Part shown: positions 45,441 through 55,041 of the stretch, one piece after another
Position numbering within the stretch: the stretch's first letter is position 1
How the letters are laid out: each line of letters begins with the position of its first letter
Assembly (NCBI RefSeq): GCF_021991835.1
Contig: NZ_JAHDAU010000005.1
Span: 186,001-250,000, forward strand
DNA from: Polaribacter sargassicola
GTDB taxonomy: Bacteria; Bacteroidota; Bacteroidia; Flavobacteriales; Flavobacteriaceae
Direction: 5' to 3'
DNA: 64,000 bases
The notes under the pieces: generated by a model
Databases searched by the model: none
Told to the model about the DNA's origin: nothing
Seen by the model: the letters and a program-made list of their open reading frames with translations, nothing else
Program-made: the position numbers and the translations under genes

Positions 45441-46724
45441 ATGAATACAATTATAAATCCATCAAAAAAAGATTGGACTCAAATTTTAGAAAGACCAACA
45501 AAAACAGTAGATGATATTGAAGGTATTGTAAACGAAGTTTTTACAGATATTCAAAAAAACGGAGATGCAGCTGTAGATAAATACACCACAAAGTTTGATG
45601 GAGTTTCTTTAGATAATAATATTGTTTCTGTACAAGAAATAAACGAAGCAATTAATTTAGTATCAGAAGAATTAAAAGAAGCTATAGAATTAGCAAAAGA
45701 AAATATTACCAATTTTCATAAAGCACAAAAAACAGAAAAAGTTTTTGTAGAAACTACAAACGGAGTTTCTTGTTGGCAAGAAAAAAGACCAATTACAAAA
45801 GTTGGTTTGTATATTCCTGGCGGAACAGCACCTTTGTTTTCTACTGTTTTAATGTTAGCAATTCCTGCGCAAATAGCAGGTTGTAAAGAAATTGTATTGT
45901 GTTCGCCACCAAATAAAGAAGGTAAAATTCATCCAGCAATTTTATTTGCTGCTAACCTTTGCGGTGTTACAAAAATTGTAAAAGTTGGCGGAATCCAAGC
46001 AATTGCTGGTTATACATTTGGTACAGAAAGTATTCCTAAAGTGTATAAAATATTTGGTCCAGGAAATCAGTTTGTAACAGTTGCCAAGCAATTATCTACC
46101 AAATATGGTGTGGCAATAGATATGCCTGCTGGCCCTAGTGAATTGTTGGTTGTTGCAGACAATTCTGCAAATGCAAGTTACGTAGCATCAGATTTATTAA
46201 GTCAAGCAGAACACGGTGCAGATAGCCAAGTTATTTTAGTATCAACATCAAAAGAATTAATTTCAGAAGTTTCTAAAGAAGTAGCAAAACAGTTATTAGC
46301 GTTACCAAGAAAAGAAATTGCAGAAAAAGCCATTGCAAACTCTAAATCTATTTTTGTAGAAAATGATGAAATTGCTTTAGAATTAATTAATGAATATGGC
46401 CCAGAACACTTTATTGTTTGTACAAATAATAACGATTTTTATATAGATAATATAGAAAATGCAGGTTCTGTTTTTATAGGCAATTACACGCCAGAAAGTG
46501 CCGGAGATTATGCATCTGGTACAAACCATACATTACCAACAAACGGGTTTTCTAAATCGTATTCTGGTGTAAATTTAGATAGTTTTACAAAAAGTATTAC
46601 TTTTCAAAAAATATCAGAAAAAGGAATAAAAACTATTGGTAACGCTATAGAATTAATGGCAGAAGCAGAAGGTTTACAAGCACATAAAAATGCAGTTTCA
46701 ATTCGTTTAAAAGATTTGCAATAA
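45441..46724 (+). CDS. hisD: Histidinol dehydrogenase
   Basis: Zinc enzyme that oxidises histidinol to histidine in two NAD-dependent steps. The 427-residue protein has VGLYIPGGTAPLFSTVLMLA, IFGPGNQFVTVAKQ, the signature DMPAGPSELLVVAD, and the zinc ligand region SQAEHGADSQV, then YTPESAGDYASGTNHTLPT. It follows hisG after a 122-base spacer occupied by a repeat. Confidence 0.97.
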   Translation: MNTIINPSKKDWTQILERPTKTVDDIEGIVNEVFTDIQKNGDAAVDKYTTKFDGVSLDNNIVSVQEINEAINLVSEELKEAIELAKENITNFHKAQKTEKVFVETTNGVSCWQEKRPITKVGLYIPGGTAPLFSTVLMLAIPAQIAGCKEIVLCSPPNKEGKIHPAILFAANLCGVTKIVKVGGIQAIAGYTFGTESIPKVYKIFGPGNQFVTVAKQLSTKYGVAIDMPAGPSELLVVADNSANASYVASDLLSQAEHGADSQVILVSTSKELISEVSKEVAKQLLALPRKEIAEKAIANSKSIFVENDEIALELINEYGPEHFIVCTNNNDFYIDNIENAGSVFIGNYTPESAGDYASGTNHTLPTNGFSKSYSGVNLDSFTKSITFQKISEKGIKTIGNAIELMAEAEGLQAHKNAVSIRLKDLQ

Positions 46725-46738
46725 TAAATGTAACTAAA

Positions 46739-46754
46739 ACTCTTTTTTAAGAGT
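46739..46754 (+). repeat. Small hairpin between hisD and hisC
   Basis: ACTCTT / AAGAGT around four T, in the 39-base spacer; no T-run follows. Confidence 0.4.
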
Positions 46755-46763
46755 CTTTAAATT

Positions 46764-47819
46764 ATGAAAACAGAATTTAACATCAACAACCTAATTAGAG
46801 AAAATATAAAAGCTCTAAAACCATATTCTTCTGCAAGAGACGAGTATAAAGACATTTCTATTAATAAAATGATTTTCTTAGATGCTAATGAAAATCCTTT
46901 TGAAAATGGCGTAAATAGATATCCAGATCCACAACAAAACGATGTTAAAGATTTACTTTCTAAAATTAAAGATGTTTCTAAAGAAAATATTTTATTAGGT
47001 AATGGTAGTGATGAAGTTTTAGATTTAATTTTTAGAGCTTTTTGCGAACCCAATAGAGACAACATTATAACATTGCCACCAACATATGGTATGTACAGTG
47101 TTTTAGCTAATGTTAATGCCATAGAAAATAGAGAGGTTTTATTAGGTGAAGATTTTCAACCGAGAATAAAACAAATTTTAGAAGCTGCAGATGCAAATAG
47201 TAAAATTCTATTTTTGTGTTCGCCAAACAACCCAACAGGTAATAGTTTTACGGTAGCAGCTGTAGAAAAATTATTAAAAAAGTTTAAAGGTTTAGTGGTT
47301 TTAGATGAAGCTTATATCGATTTTTCTGAAGAAAAAAGTTGGTTACAGAAATTAAATAAATTTCCGAATCTAATTATTACACAAACTCTTTCTAAAGCTT
47401 ATGGTTTAGCTGGTATTCGTTTAGGTGTTTGTTATGCATCTAAAGAAATTATAAAAGTTTTAAACAACATAAAACCACCTTATAATGTTAACGAATTAAC
47501 CCAACAAAGAGCTATAGAAAGATTAAAACAAATAGATGAAATTGATAATGAAGTTGCACAATTAATTAGCGAAAGAAATCGTCTTAAAAAAGAGTTAGAA
47601 GGTTGTAATGGTTATATAGAAAAAGTGTATCCTTCTGATGGTAATTTTTTATTAATAAAGGTAGATGATGCTAATAAGCGTTACAATCAATTGATAGAAT
47701 ATGGTGTGGTTATTAGAAACAGAACAACACAACCTTTATGTGAAAATTGCTTGAGAGTAAGTGTAGGTATTTGTGAAGAAAATCAACGATTATTAAGAGC
47801 TTTAAGAGCCATAAAATAA
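46764..47819 (+). CDS. hisC: Histidinol-phosphate aminotransferase
   Basis: PLP enzyme converting imidazole acetol phosphate to histidinol phosphate. The 351-residue protein shows DANENPFENGVNRYPDPQQN, CSPNNPTGN, VLDEAYIDFS and the PLP lysine in TLSKAYGLAGIRLG near residue 210, with the C-terminal NCLRVSVG. Placement between hisD and hisB confirms HisC over other class I/II aminotransferases. Confidence 0.96.
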   Translation: MKTEFNINNLIRENIKALKPYSSARDEYKDISINKMIFLDANENPFENGVNRYPDPQQNDVKDLLSKIKDVSKENILLGNGSDEVLDLIFRAFCEPNRDNIITLPPTYGMYSVLANVNAIENREVLLGEDFQPRIKQILEAADANSKILFLCSPNNPTGNSFTVAAVEKLLKKFKGLVVLDEAYIDFSEEKSWLQKLNKFPNLIITQTLSKAYGLAGIRLGVCYASKEIIKVLNNIKPPYNVNELTQQRAIERLKQIDEIDNEVAQLISERNRLKKELEGCNGYIEKVYPSDGNFLLIKVDDANKRYNQLIEYGVVIRNRTTQPLCENCLRVSVGICEENQRLLRALRAIK

Positions 47820-47860
47820 AATATTAGTCTTTAAAAGATTAAAATCAATCTAGAAAAAAA

Positions 47861-49000
47861 ATGAGTAAAAAAGTATTATTTATAGATAGAGACGGAACTT
47901 TAGTTTTAGAACCACCTGTAGATTATCAACTAGATAGTTTAGAAAAGTTAGAATACTATCCAAAGGTTTTTCGTTATATGGCAAGAATTGCCGAAGAACT
48001 AGATTATGAGTTGGTAATGGTTACAAACCAAGATGGGTTAGGTACAGATTCTTTTCCTGAAGAGACTTTTTGGCCAGCTCAAAACAAAGTAATTTCTGCA
48101 TTCGAAAAAGAAGGTGTTGTTTTTTCTGAAGTTTGTATAGATAAAACTTTTCCGCATGAAAATGCAGAAACAAGAAAGCCAAGAACAGGTTTGTTAACCA
48201 AATATTTTTCTGAAGAATATGATTTAGAAAATTCTTTTGTTTTAGGTGATAGAATTACAGACATGGAATTGGCTAAAAACTTAGGTGCAAAAGGAATCTT
48301 TTTATCTGAAGATCCAGAATTAGGTGCAGATGAAATTGAAACTTCTAAACAAGAAATATTAAATTGTATTGCCTTAACTTCTACAGATTGGAAAGAAATT
48401 TATGAGTTTTTAAAGCTAGAAGATAGAGTTGCAGAAATAACTAGAAACACCAATGAAACTAAGATTTATATCAAACTAAATTTAGATGGTTCTGGTAAAA
48501 ATGAAATAGATACAGGTGTTAAGTTTTTCGATCATATGTTAGATCAAATTGGTCGTCATGGAGCAATGGATTTAACGGTAAAAGTTGATGGAGATTTAGA
48601 GGTTGATGAACACCACACAATAGAAGATACAATGATTGCTTTAGGAGAGTTATTTGCCAAAGCATTAGGTAATAAATTAGGTATAGAACGTTACGGGTTT
48701 TGTTTGCCAATGGATGATTGTTTGGCGCAAGTAGCAGTAGATTTTGGCGGTAGACCTTGGTTGGTTTGGGAAGCAGATTTTAAAAGAGAAATGATTGGAG
48801 ATATGCCAACAGAAATGTTTTTACATTTATTTAAATCGTTTACAGACGGTGCAAAATGTAATTTAAACATTAAAGCAGAAGGCGATAACGAACATCATAA
48901 AATTGAAGGAATTTTTAAAGCCTTTGCAAAAGCAATGAAAATGGCTGTAAAAAGAGATGCAAACAAAATGTTTTTACCATCAACAAAAGGAGTTTTGTAA
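47861..49000 (+). CDS. hisB: Bifunctional histidinol-phosphatase/imidazoleglycerol-phosphate dehydratase
   Basis: A fusion of two enzymes. Residues 1-165 are the HAD-type histidinol phosphatase ([39 protein letters not shown]). Residues 185-379 are the dehydratase with its paired metal motifs DEHHTIEDT and NEHHKIEG plus [13 protein letters not shown]. This bifunctional form is shared with enterobacteria and is usual in Bacteroidota. It sits between hisC and hisH. Confidence 0.97.
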   Translation: MSKKVLFIDRDGTLVLEPPVDYQLDSLEKLEYYPKVFRYMARIAEELDYELVMVTNQDGLGTDSFPEETFWPAQNKVISAFEKEGVVFSEVCIDKTFPHENAETRKPRTGLLTKYFSEEYDLENSFVLGDRITDMELAKNLGAKGIFLSEDPELGADEIETSKQEILNCIALTSTDWKEIYEFLKLEDRVAEITRNTNETKIYIKLNLDGSGKNEIDTGVKFFDHMLDQIGRHGAMDLTVKVDGDLEVDEHHTIEDTMIALGELFAKALGNKLGIERYGFCLPMDDCLAQVAVDFGGRPWLVWEADFKREMIGDMPTEMFLHLFKSFTDGAKCNLNIKAEGDNEHHKIEGIFKAFAKAMKMAVKRDANKMFLPSTKGVL

Positions 49001-49009
49001 AACTGCCTA

Positions 49010-49036
49010 TAGCTGTTAGCCTTTTGCTAATAGCTA
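49010..49036 (+). repeat. Hairpin between hisB and hisH
   Basis: TAGCTGTTAGC / GCTAATAGCTA, an 11-bp stem with one G-U pair and a 5-base loop. Confidence 0.55.
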
Positions 49037-49054
49037 ATAGTTAAAAGCTAAAAA

Positions 49055-49648
49055 ATGAAATTAGTAATTATAGATTACGGAGCAGGAAATATTAAAAGTA
49101 TTCAGTTTGCTTTTAAAAGATTGGGTGTAAATGCTGTTTTATCAAATAATATTGATGAAATAAAAACTGCGGATAAAGTGATTTTTCCAGGAGTAGGAGA
49201 AGCAAGTTCTGCAATGAAAATGTTGCAAGAAAGTGGTTTAGATAAAGTAATACCTACTTTAAAACAACCTGTTTTAGGTATTTGTTTAGGCATGCAATTA
49301 ATGTGTAATTCGTCTGAAGAAGGTAACACAAAAGGATTGGGAATTTTTGATGTTGATATTAAGAAGTTTTCGAATGCTGTAAAAGTTCCGCAAATGGGTT
49401 GGAATGTTATTTATAATTTAAAATCCGATTTGTTTAAAGGAATAGAAGAAAAAGAATTTATGTATTTGGTACATAGTTTTTACGCAGAAAATTGTGCAGA
49501 AGCTATTGCAACTACAGATTATGAAATAGAATATGCATCAGCATTAAAAAAAGATAATTTTTACGGAGTTCAGTTTCATCCAGAAAAAAGTGGAGTAGAA
49601 GGCGCAAAAATTCTTAAGAATTTTTTAGAACTAAACACTAACAATTAA
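49055..49648 (+). CDS. hisH: Imidazole glycerol phosphate synthase, glutaminase subunit
   Basis: Class I glutamine amidotransferase that feeds ammonia to HisF. The 197-residue protein has the nucleophile motif PVLGICLGMQLM (Cys near residue 77) and the His-Glu pair in GVQFHPEKSG near the C-terminus; FPGVGEASSAM forms the oxyanion region. It is followed by hisA after 15 bases. Confidence 0.97.
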   Translation: MKLVIIDYGAGNIKSIQFAFKRLGVNAVLSNNIDEIKTADKVIFPGVGEASSAMKMLQESGLDKVIPTLKQPVLGICLGMQLMCNSSEEGNTKGLGIFDVDIKKFSNAVKVPQMGWNVIYNLKSDLFKGIEEKEFMYLVHSFYAENCAEAIATTDYEIEYASALKKDNFYGVQFHPEKSGVEGAKILKNFLELNTNN

Positions 49649-49663
49649 ACACTAACAACTATT

Positions 49664-50401
49664 TTGAGAATAATACCAGCCATAGATATTATAGACGGAA
49701 AATGCGTTCGTTTAACAAAAGGAGATTATGATACTAAGAAAATTTATAACGAAAACCCGATAGAAGTTGCAAAAGAATTTGAAGCTGCAGGGATTGAATA
49801 TTTACACGTTGTAGATTTAGATGGCGCAAAAGCTAGTCAGATTATAAACTATAAAGTATTAGAGCAAATAGCTTCTAAAACCAATTTAAAAATTGATTTT
49901 GGTGGTGGTTTAAAATCTGATAAAGATTTAGAAATAGCCTTTAATTCTGGAGCAAATCAAATTACAGGAGGAAGTATTGCTGTAAAAAATCCAGAAATTT
50001 TTAAAAGTTGGATTGCCAAATATGGATCAGAAAAAATAATTTTAGGAGCCGATTTTTATCCTGATAATTCAGGAGGAAAAATAGCAACAAACGGTTGGCA
50101 AGAAGAAAGTTCTTTAGAATTAATTCCGTTTATTTCTGATTATCAGCAAAAAGGAATTCAGTATGTAATTTGTACAGATATTTCTAAAGACGGTATGTTA
50201 CAAGGACCAAGTTTTGATATTTATCAACAAATTTTATCAGAAGTAAAACCTTTAAAACTAATTGCTTCAGGAGGAATATCATCTTTTGATGAATTGCCAA
50301 AATTAGCAGAAAATGGTTGCGAAGGTGTAATTATTGGAAAAGCGATTTATGAAAATAAAATCAGCTTAAAACAATTAGAGAATTATATAGTTAACGGTTA
50401 A
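49664..50401 (+). CDS. hisA: ProFAR isomerase HisA
   Basis: TIM-barrel enzyme for the Amadori rearrangement of ProFAR. The 245-residue protein starts [20 protein letters not shown] with the catalytic Asp8, and has [12 protein letters not shown], the second catalytic region [17 protein letters not shown], and [11 protein letters not shown]. The start codon is TTG; homology fixes it, as the protein family begins exactly at MRIIPAID and no ATG is in frame nearby. Confidence 0.96.
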   Translation: MRIIPAIDIIDGKCVRLTKGDYDTKKIYNENPIEVAKEFEAAGIEYLHVVDLDGAKASQIINYKVLEQIASKTNLKIDFGGGLKSDKDLEIAFNSGANQITGGSIAVKNPEIFKSWIAKYGSEKIILGADFYPDNSGGKIATNGWQEESSLELIPFISDYQQKGIQYVICTDISKDGMLQGPSFDIYQQILSEVKPLKLIASGGISSFDELPKLAENGCEGVIIGKAIYENKISLKQLENYIVNG

Positions 50402-50403
50402 TA

Positions 50404-50453
50404 GTTTTTAGTTGATGGTTTATCACTCAAACCAAAAACGAGAAACTAAAAAC
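50404..50453 (+). repeat. Spacer repeat between hisA and hisF
   Basis: GTTTTTAGTTGATGGTT at 50404-50420, repeated exactly at 51239-51255 before hisIE; ACTAAAAAC at 50445-50453 can pair with its start. Confidence 0.6.
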
Positions 50454-50470
50454 CAAAAACCAAAGAATAA

Positions 50471-51226
50471 ATGTTAACAAAAAGAATAGTACCTTGTTTA
50501 GATATTAAAAATGGAAGAACTGTAAAAGGTGTTAATTTCGTTAATTTAATTGATGCAGGAGATCCTGTAGTTTTAGCAAAACAATATGCAGATTTAGGCG
50601 CAGATGAATTGGTTTTTTTAGACATTGCTGCAACGCTAGAAAATAGAGGAACGACTTTAGATATGGTTTTAAAAGTTGCCGAGCAAGTAAACATTCCGTT
50701 TACAGTAGGTGGCGGAATTTCTTCTGTAGAACACGTAGATAAATTGTTAAAATGTGGTGCAGATAAAGTTTCTATCAACTCATCTGCAGTAAAAAGACCA
50801 GATTTAGTAAACGAATTGGCAGAAAAATTTGGTAGTCAATGCGTGGTTGTTGCAATTGATGCAAAACAAATTGAAGGAGAATGGTTTGTGCATTTGGCAG
50901 GCGGAACAATACCAACAGAAATTAAGTTATTTGATTGGGCAAAAGAAGTGGAAGAAAGAGGAGCAGGAGAAATTTTGTTTACTTCTATGAATCATGACGG
51001 AACAAAAGGAGGTTTTGCAAACGAGGCTTTGGCACATTTATCAGAAATATTAAATATTCCTATTATAGCTTCTGGTGGCGCAGGAACAATTCAACATTTT
51101 GCAGACACTTTTACAAAAGGAAAATCTGATGCAGCCTTGGCAGCAAGTGTTTTTCATTTTGGAGAAATACCGATTAAGGAATTAAAAGAAGAATTAAAGA
51201 AACAAAATATTCCTGTTAGATTATAA
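50471..51226 (+). CDS. hisF: Imidazole glycerol phosphate synthase, cyclase subunit
   Basis: TIM barrel that uses HisH-derived ammonia to form imidazole glycerol phosphate and AICAR. The 251-residue protein has the catalytic Asp in [18 protein letters not shown], the second Asp in [14 protein letters not shown], and the phosphate loops [12 protein letters not shown] and [13 protein letters not shown]. It is the next-to-last his gene. Confidence 0.97.
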   Translation: MLTKRIVPCLDIKNGRTVKGVNFVNLIDAGDPVVLAKQYADLGADELVFLDIAATLENRGTTLDMVLKVAEQVNIPFTVGGGISSVEHVDKLLKCGADKVSINSSAVKRPDLVNELAEKFGSQCVVVAIDAKQIEGEWFVHLAGGTIPTEIKLFDWAKEVEERGAGEILFTSMNHDGTKGGFANEALAHLSEILNIPIIASGGAGTIQHFADTFTKGKSDAALAASVFHFGEIPIKELKEELKKQNIPVRL

Positions 51227-51238
51227 AAATAGTTTTTT

Positions 51239-51255
51239 GTTTTTAGTTGATGGTT
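51239..51255 (+). repeat. Spacer repeat between hisF and hisIE (second copy)
   Basis: Exact 17-base copy of 50404-50420. Both lie shortly after a his gene stop codon. Confidence 0.6.
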
Positions 51256-51302
51256 ATTAGTAAAGCCAACAACCAAAAAAACAACAACCAAAACCAACAA
51301 TT

Positions 51303-51902
51303 ATGAACATAGATTTCAATAAAAATAACGACGGATTAGTACCTGCAATCATACAAGATGCAACAACAAAAAATGTATTGATGTTAGGGTATATGAATGA
51401 AGAAGCTTTTGCAAAAACACAAGAAACTAAATTAGTTACTTTTTTTTCTAGAACTAAAAATAGATTGTGGACAAAAGGAGAAGAAAGCGGAAACGTTTTA
51501 AATTTAGTTGATATTAAACTAGATTGTGATAATGATACTTTATTGATTTTTGTAAATCCAAAAGGGCCAACTTGTCATACAGGAACTGATACGTGTTGGA
51601 ATGGAGAAAACAATCAAAATTATGGTTTCTTTTCAACTTTAGAAGATGTTATTGCAGAAAGAGTTGCCAATAAAGACACTAAAAAATCTTACGTAGCAAG
51701 TTTATTTGCTAAAGGAATTAATAAAGTTGCCCAAAAAGTAGGAGAGGAAGCAGTAGAAACTGTAATTGAAGCAATGGACAATAATGATGAGTTATTTTTA
51801 TATGAATCTGCAGATTTGTTATTCCATTATTTAATGCTATTACAAGCTAAAGGGTTTACTTTAAAAGATATAGAAGAAGAATTAAAAGGAAGACATAAGT
51901 AA
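51303..51902 (+). CDS. hisI: Bifunctional phosphoribosyl-AMP cyclohydrolase/phosphoribosyl-ATP pyrophosphatase
   Basis: HisIE fusion. Residues 1-105 are the cyclohydrolase (VLMLGYMNEEAFAKTQET, DCDNDTLLIF, CHTGTDTCW with metal and catalytic cysteines); residues 110-199 are the pyrophosphatase (KVGEEAVETVIEAM, ESADLLFHYLMLLQ). It closes the his operon. An alginate lyase gene begins only 17 bases after its stop. Confidence 0.97.
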   Translation: MNIDFNKNNDGLVPAIIQDATTKNVLMLGYMNEEAFAKTQETKLVTFFSRTKNRLWTKGEESGNVLNLVDIKLDCDNDTLLIFVNPKGPTCHTGTDTCWNGENNQNYGFFSTLEDVIAERVANKDTKKSYVASLFAKGINKVAQKVGEEAVETVIEAMDNNDELFLYESADLLFHYLMLLQAKGFTLKDIEEELKGRHK

Positions 51903-51919
51903 AATATATTTTAATAATT

Positions 51920-52813
51920 ATGAAGAAAAACAAAATTATCTTTTTTTCTTTTTTGGTGATTTCACTCTTTTTTGTTTTTAATTGTACAACTAGTAGTTCT
52001 TCTACAGAAGAAGAAATAATAGATGATGAAGAAATTGATGACAATGATGATGATGTTGCTGATGAAGGTAATTTTGTTTGGAAAAACTGGTATTTGTCTG
52101 TGCCAATTGATAGAGCAGATGGATCTGAAAAAGCTACTTCTATATATTATGAAGATATTATAGCGTATAATTTAACATCAACAGAAAAAAAATATTTTTA
52201 TAAAAATGATGATGAGAGTTATACTTTCTATACAAAATTTACAGGTTTTACAACTTCTGGTGGTGCCGATTTAGATGACGGTAAATATTGTAGAACAGAA
52301 TTAAGAGAATATTGGAAAGGAGTACAAGATACTGAAGACAATTGGTATATGGATGAAGGAACTCATGAAATGGAATCTACTTTACAAGTAAATTTTTGTG
52401 AAGGAAGTGGACAAACTTATGTAGCTCAAATTCATGGTAAAAGCAGTGCTACTTTATCAGGATCTCCTGCGACTGTTAAAGTTCAATGGAAAAATGGTGA
52501 TATTGTAATAGAATATTATGTAAAACCAGATAATGGTGTTTGGACTAGCAGTTATGATGAAAAAATAACAATTGGTACAGTAGATAATGAAAAATTTACC
52601 ATAAAATTACGTGTTGTAAATGGAGTGTTGCAATATGCTTTGGTTTGCGAATCTAAAAGTATTGCTCAAGAATACACCGCTTTGTATGATTATAAAAGTA
52701 ATGGCTATAATTTTGATAATTATTTTAAAACAGGTAATTACTTTAAGTGGAATAAAGATTATACAGCAGCTTCAGAAGTAATTTTATATAGTGTTAAGAC
52801 AAATCATTATTAA
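51920..52813 (+). CDS. Polysaccharide lyase family 7 (alginate lyase) lipoprotein
   Basis: A 297-residue lipoprotein: signal FFSFLVISLFFVFNC with the lipobox Cys, an acidic Ser/Asp/Glu linker (EEEIIDDEEIDDNDDDVADE), then a PL7 jelly roll. Family motifs are present in order: CRTELREYW (RTELR), VAQIHGKSS (QIH) and YFKWNKDY near the C-terminus (the YFK box). QIH rather than QVH is commonly linked to G-containing alginate, but specificity cannot be settled here. It starts 17 bases after hisIE with no visible promoter of its own and no SusCD or other alginate genes nearby. Expected at the cell surface. Confidence 0.9.
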   Translation: MKKNKIIFFSFLVISLFFVFNCTTSSSSTEEEIIDDEEIDDNDDDVADEGNFVWKNWYLSVPIDRADGSEKATSIYYEDIIAYNLTSTEKKYFYKNDDESYTFYTKFTGFTTSGGADLDDGKYCRTELREYWKGVQDTEDNWYMDEGTHEMESTLQVNFCEGSGQTYVAQIHGKSSATLSGSPATVKVQWKNGDIVIEYYVKPDNGVWTSSYDEKITIGTVDNEKFTIKLRVVNGVLQYALVCESKSIAQEYTALYDYKSNGYNFDNYFKTGNYFKWNKDYTAASEVILYSVKTNHY

Positions 52814-52918
52814 TTATTTTTACTCTTTTTTTTAGAAATATTAAGTTTTACTGATAATTTACTAGAAGAACTAAAGAGTTTTTTATACAATTTAGTCTAG
52901 TGAAGTTTAGTAGAAATT

Positions 52919-52972
52919 AAAAAACAGTATTCAACATAAAATTACATCTCCTAGTTTAAATACTGTTTTTTA
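52919..52972. terminator. Hairpin between the alginate lyase and thioesterase genes
   Basis: AAAAACAGTATT and AATACTGTTTTT form a 12-bp stem with a 27-base loop between convergent genes; T-runs on both strands. The long loop makes it weaker than the other terminators. Confidence 0.65.
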
Positions 52973-52990
52973 TTAAAATTATGATGAAAA

Positions 52991-53545
52991 TTACTTGTTC
53001 TCTAATTCTATTTTAGAGTTACTTTCTTTTAATAAATGTAAATTATCCTTCATTTTAAAAACATTACTACTAAAACGAGAAGTTCTTTTACGACCTTCTT
53101 TTTGCCTAGTAATACTTCTTACAAAACGTCTAACTTCATCTTCGTTGGTTAAAATAATACCAGGTACAGGTGTACTTTTACCATTATCATCTTTAGCAAC
53201 CATTGTAAAATAAGAAGAATTACAATGCTTTGTTTCTCCTGTTCTAATGTTTTCAGAATCAACACGTAAACCTACAACCATAGAGGTTCTTCCTGTAAAA
53301 TTAATAGATGCTTTCATTGTTACTAATTCACCAACTTCTATAGGATTTAAAAAATCAACTTTATTAACAGAAGCGGTTACACAATAATTACCAGAATGTT
53401 TAGAGGCACAAGCAAATGCAATTTGATCCATTAAATTTAAAATATATCCTCCATGAATTTTACCACTAAAATTAGAATTAGAAGGTAGCATTAACTCTGA
53501 TATACTTATTTGAGATTCTTTTATGTGTTTAAAATTTGATTTCAT
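52991..53545 (-). CDS. Acyl-CoA thioesterase, hotdog fold
   Basis: A 184-residue cytoplasmic hotdog-fold protein. The conserved block is SGKIHGGYILNLMDQIAFAC with the catalytic-region Asp, then VTASVNKVDFLNPIEVGELV and FTGRTSMVVGLRVDSEN, as in YciA-type thioesterases. The Lys/Arg-rich tail (RQKEGRKRTSRFSS) is an extension beyond the usual 130-150 residues. Single gene; the acyl-CoA substrate range is unknown. Confidence 0.87.
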   Translation of the reverse strand: MKSNFKHIKESQISISELMLPSNSNFSGKIHGGYILNLMDQIAFACASKHSGNYCVTASVNKVDFLNPIEVGELVTMKASINFTGRTSMVVGLRVDSENIRTGETKHCNSSYFTMVAKDDNGKSTPVPGIILTNEDEVRRFVRSITRQKEGRKRTSRFSSNVFKMKDNLHLLKESNSKIELENK

Positions 53546-53693
53546 TTGTTTACATCTATTTTTAAGAAAAAAGCGAAATGCTTTAAAAACTTATTTACTA
53601 ATTTATAATATTTTTGGCAATTTAAAATTTAAAGACTTACAAATCAATATTTAAATTATATTAAACAAAGTAGATTGTAATTGTTATAATCTG

Positions 53694-53724
53694 TTTGTTT
53701 AATGTTCTTTTTAAAGTAAATTTG
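53694..53724 (+). promoter_or_regulatory. Promoter of the GlmU-like gene
   Basis: TTTG at 53694-53697 and TAAATTTG at 53717-53724, 19 bases apart: the best full match to the Bacteroidota consensus in the window. The ATG is at 53745. Confidence 0.75.
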
Positions 53725-53744
53725 CTTTAGTTAAAAAAAGAAAA

Positions 53745-54920
53745 ATGAATTATATTCTATTTGATAGTGAAGTTAGAAATAACTTATTGCCTTTTACATT
53801 TACAAGACCTGTAGCAGATATTAGAATTGGTATTTTAACCATAAGAGAAAAATGGGAAAAACACCTAGGTTTAACTACAACTACAATTACCGAAGAGTAT
53901 TTAGAAGACAAATACCCAATGGTAGAAATGGAAGAGAATATATTAATAAATGCATCTTATTGCCCCAATGAAAATTTAGTAGAATTAATAAAAAACTTAT
54001 CTGAAAACGAAGCAATTTTTAAAGGAGAAGATGTTTTAGCTTTTTTTACGAAAGATACACAAGAAGAAATAAATTTTGATACTTACAAACAAATAGAGTT
54101 TACAGAAGATTTGTTGCAAGTAAAAAATACTTGGGATATTTTTTCGTTAAACTTTAAAGCCATTCAACAAGATTTCGATTTAATTACAAAAGGAAGAGAA
54201 TCACAACCAATACCAGAAGGAACTAGATGTATTAATAAAGAAAATATTTTTATAGAAGAAGGAGCAAATATAACTTTTGCTATACTAAATGCTTCTGCCG
54301 GACCTATATATATAGGTAAAGATGCTGTTATTTTAGAAAACAGTTCTATAAAAGGACCTTTTGCTATGTGTAGTGGCGCTTTGTTAAAAATGGGAGCAAA
54401 AATTTATGGAGGTACAACTATTGGTCCTTATTGTAAAGTAGGAGGTGAGGTTAACAACTCTCTTTTAATGGGATACTCTAATAAAGGACACGATGGCTTT
54501 TTAGGAAATTCTGTTTTAGGTGAGTGGTGTAATTTAGGTGCAGATACTAATAACTCTAATCTAAAAAACAATTATGCAGAAGTAAAACTGTGGGATTATA
54601 ACACAGGTAGATTTGCAAAAACAGGATTGCAATTTTGTGGCTTAATGATGGGAGATCATTCTAAATGTGGTATAAATACTATGTTTAACACAGGTACTGT
54701 TATTGGTGTTTGTACAAATATTTATGGTACTGGTTTTCCAAGAAATTTTGTACCTTCTTTTAGTTGGGGTGGTTCTTCTGGTTTTACAGAATATAAAACC
54801 AATAAATTTTTTGAAGTAGCAACTGTTGTTATGGAACGTAGAAATATGGAGTTTGATGATAAAGAAAAACAAATTTTAGAGCATGTTTTTGAAGAAACCA
54901 AACAATATAGAAACTATTAA
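53745..54920 (+). CDS. GlmU-like nucleotidyltransferase/acetyltransferase (Bacteroidota alternative form)
   Basis: A 391-residue protein matching the alternative GlmU group of Bacteroidota. The N-terminal 190 residues are a diverged nucleotidyltransferase domain beginning NYILFDSEVRNNLLPFTFTR with RPVADIRIGILTIREKW. From about residue 185 on there are hexapeptide repeats of a left-handed beta helix (GPIYIGKDAVILENSSIKG, GAKIYGGTTIGPYCKVGG). By analogy it would make UDP-N-acetylglucosamine for the cell wall; the canonical GlmU pyrophosphorylase loop is not obvious. It has a strong promoter. Confidence 0.88.
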   Translation: MNYILFDSEVRNNLLPFTFTRPVADIRIGILTIREKWEKHLGLTTTTITEEYLEDKYPMVEMEENILINASYCPNENLVELIKNLSENEAIFKGEDVLAFFTKDTQEEINFDTYKQIEFTEDLLQVKNTWDIFSLNFKAIQQDFDLITKGRESQPIPEGTRCINKENIFIEEGANITFAILNASAGPIYIGKDAVILENSSIKGPFAMCSGALLKMGAKIYGGTTIGPYCKVGGEVNNSLLMGYSNKGHDGFLGNSVLGEWCNLGADTNNSNLKNNYAEVKLWDYNTGRFAKTGLQFCGLMMGDHSKCGINTMFNTGTVIGVCTNIYGTGFPRNFVPSFSWGGSSGFTEYKTNKFFEVATVVMERRNMEFDDKEKQILEHVFEETKQYRNY

Positions 54921-55041
54921 TAAATCATCTTAAATTTTTAATTTATTTAATGTCTTCATTTTCTAAATATCTTTTTAACTGCTCATTAACAGCTTCAGTA
55001 GTATTATTTATTATTTTTGAAACATTAAGAAAGTGAAGTAT

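Noticed and set aside
54943..55040. Short minus-strand frame between the GlmU-like and M1 genes that reads like a protein C-terminus (SKIINNTTEAVNEQLKRYLE)
   Set aside because: There is no start codon in frame and the frame runs into the M1 gene on the other strand. It could be a gene remnant, but 25-30 codons are too few to support it.
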